Positions 34,213 through 34,638 of a DNA stretch of 34,638 nucleotides are shown here, one piece after another. A model generated the notes under the pieces. It made no database searches and was not told where the DNA came from. It saw nothing but the letters and a program-made list of their open reading frames with translations. The stretch comes from Pseudomonadales bacterium (GTDB lineage Bacteria > Pseudomonadota > Gammaproteobacteria > Pseudomonadales > Azotimanducaceae): assembly GCA_028277965.1 (NCBI GenBank), contig JANQFF010000387.1:1-34638 (forward strand). Direction: 5' to 3'. Positions within the stretch are counted from its first letter, which is position 1. Every line of letters begins with the position of its first letter. The position numbers were made by a program, and so were the translations under genes.

Positions 34213-34232
34213 TACTGTATATTCATTCAGTA
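34213..34232. promoter_or_regulatory. LexA (SOS) box of recA
   Basis: TACTGTATATTCATTCAGTA is a near-palindrome of the form CTGT-N8-TCAG, one base from the gammaproteobacterial consensus CTGT-N8-ACAG. It lies 51 nt before recA and overlaps the -10 box, where LexA would block RNA polymerase. Confidence 0.88.
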
Positions 34233-34243
34233 TGCGTTTGCAA
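34216..34243 (-). promoter_or_regulatory. recA: recA promoter
   Basis: On the minus strand TTGCAA (34238-34243) and TATACA (34216-34221) are separated by 16 nt, an acceptable sigma-70 pair. The -10 box lies inside the LexA box. Confidence 0.6.
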
Positions 34244-34300
34244 TACCCCAAAGCACAGAGGGGCACTTGAAACGTCACCGGATGACATCCATTCAGGCTG

Positions 34301-34329
34301 TTGACTCACACCGACAGGCCCTGTTCACT
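34301..34329 (+). promoter_or_regulatory. Weak candidate mutS promoter
   Basis: TTGACT and TTCACT are 17 nt apart. The -35 is good, the -10 lacks the key second A. Transcription from it would begin close to base 34336, right at a hairpin. Confidence 0.3.
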
Positions 34330-34336
34330 AGCGGGT

Positions 34337-34356
34337 CTTGTCTCAGGGGAGACAAG
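34337..34356 (+). promoter_or_regulatory. Hairpin covering the ribosome-binding region of mutS
   Basis: CTTGTCTC, loop AGGG, GAGACAAG form a perfect 8-bp stem ending 10 nt before the mutS ATG. The only Shine-Dalgarno-like sequence, AGGGGAG, lies in its loop and 3' arm. Confidence 0.6.
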
Positions 34357-34366
34357 AAACCAAACC

Positions 34367-34638
34367 ATGAACAGAGATTCCGCACAGACTTCTGCCTCGC
34401 GTCACACACCGATGATGCAGCAATACCTTGCGCTGAAAGCAGATCACCCGGACGAACTCCTTTTTTATCGTATGGGTGACTTCTACGAACTCTTCTACGA
34501 CGATGCCAGAGAAGCGGCACAACTTCTCGACATCACACTCACCAGCCGGGGTCAGAGTGCCGGTGAACCCATACCCATGTGTGGTGTGCCTTTCCATGCG
34601 GCAGATAACTACCTCGCGCGGCTCGTCCGCCAGGGTCG
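34367..34638 (+). CDS. mutS: DNA mismatch repair protein MutS (N-terminal part)
   Basis: MutS recognises mismatches and starts repair with MutL. Ninety residues are visible before the window ends. After a short variable start the mismatch-recognition domain is clear: [32 protein letters not shown] contains the GDFYE motif with the mismatch-wedging Phe, and LDITLTSRG and PMCGVPFHA follow. The ATG at 34367 gives the usual short N-terminal extension; a second possible start is the Met pair 15 codons later. It is divergent from recA across about 205 nt. Confidence 0.97.
   Translation, partial: MNRDSAQTSASRHTPMMQQYLALKADHPDELLFYRMGDFYELFYDDAREAAQLLDITLTSRGQSAGEPIPMCGVPFHAADNYLARLVRQG

Overview
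The window reads as chromosome of a gammaproteobacterium with moderately high GC. Several gene neighbourhoods resemble those of Pseudomonas and related marine groups: alaS-lysC-csrA-tRNA-Ser, recA-recX, dnaX-ybaB-recR-rnd-ycgL-ycgN, an hsbR-hsbA signalling pair and a pspF/pspABC locus. LpxC shows a Gram-negative outer membrane. I cannot name the genus from sequence alone. No phage, insertion sequence, CRISPR array or rRNA is visible.

Layout. 1-3890 (+): the 3' part of a large secreted protein with two c-type heme motifs and a LamG-like domain, followed by a Tat-exported DUF1501-like protein. 3977-5320 (+): a methyltransferase with a zinc ribbon. 5346-6266 (-): lpxC, separated by an AT-rich gap from dusA and a TerB-like gene (+, 6635-8102). 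8153-22913 is almost entirely minus strand. In transcription order it holds dnaX-ybaB-recR-rnd-ycgL-ycgN-small membrane protein, then moxR-VWA-hrpA, then the hvfA-hvfB-hvfC locus for a modified peptide, then hsbR-hsbA. 22979-23695 (+) is a glycerophosphodiesterase. 23700-26493 (-) is an extended phage-shock operon (pspA, pspB, a long pspC, a DUF2807 protein and a second PspB-like protein) facing its activator pspF (+, 26736-27743). 27744-28298 is a repeat-rich island around an intact tRNA-Ser(GCU). 28322-34161 (-) is recA-recX-alaS-lysC-csrA, with mutS leaving divergently at the right edge.

The most distinctive system is 9864-11949. A short secreted precursor carries fourteen EGKCG motifs in a near-perfect 48-bp tandem repeat. 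Directly behind it are a DUF692/MNIO metalloenzyme and a DUF2063 partner. This is the layout of copper-binding RiPP (HvfA/bufferin-type) loci, and an ECF-type promoter candidate precedes it. The second unusual region is the tRNA-Ser island: the intact gene is surrounded by a 70-nt damaged 5' copy, a 20-nt 3' copy and an inverted 17-nt 3' copy, mixed with REP-like and other palindromic elements.

Functionally, much of the window concerns the cell envelope and stress: LpxC for lipid A, Psp for membrane damage, Hvf probably for metal stress, RecA/RecX/MutS/RecR for DNA damage and repair. RNA processing and translation genes (HrpA, RNase D, DusA, AlaS, tRNA-Ser, CsrA) make up most of the rest.
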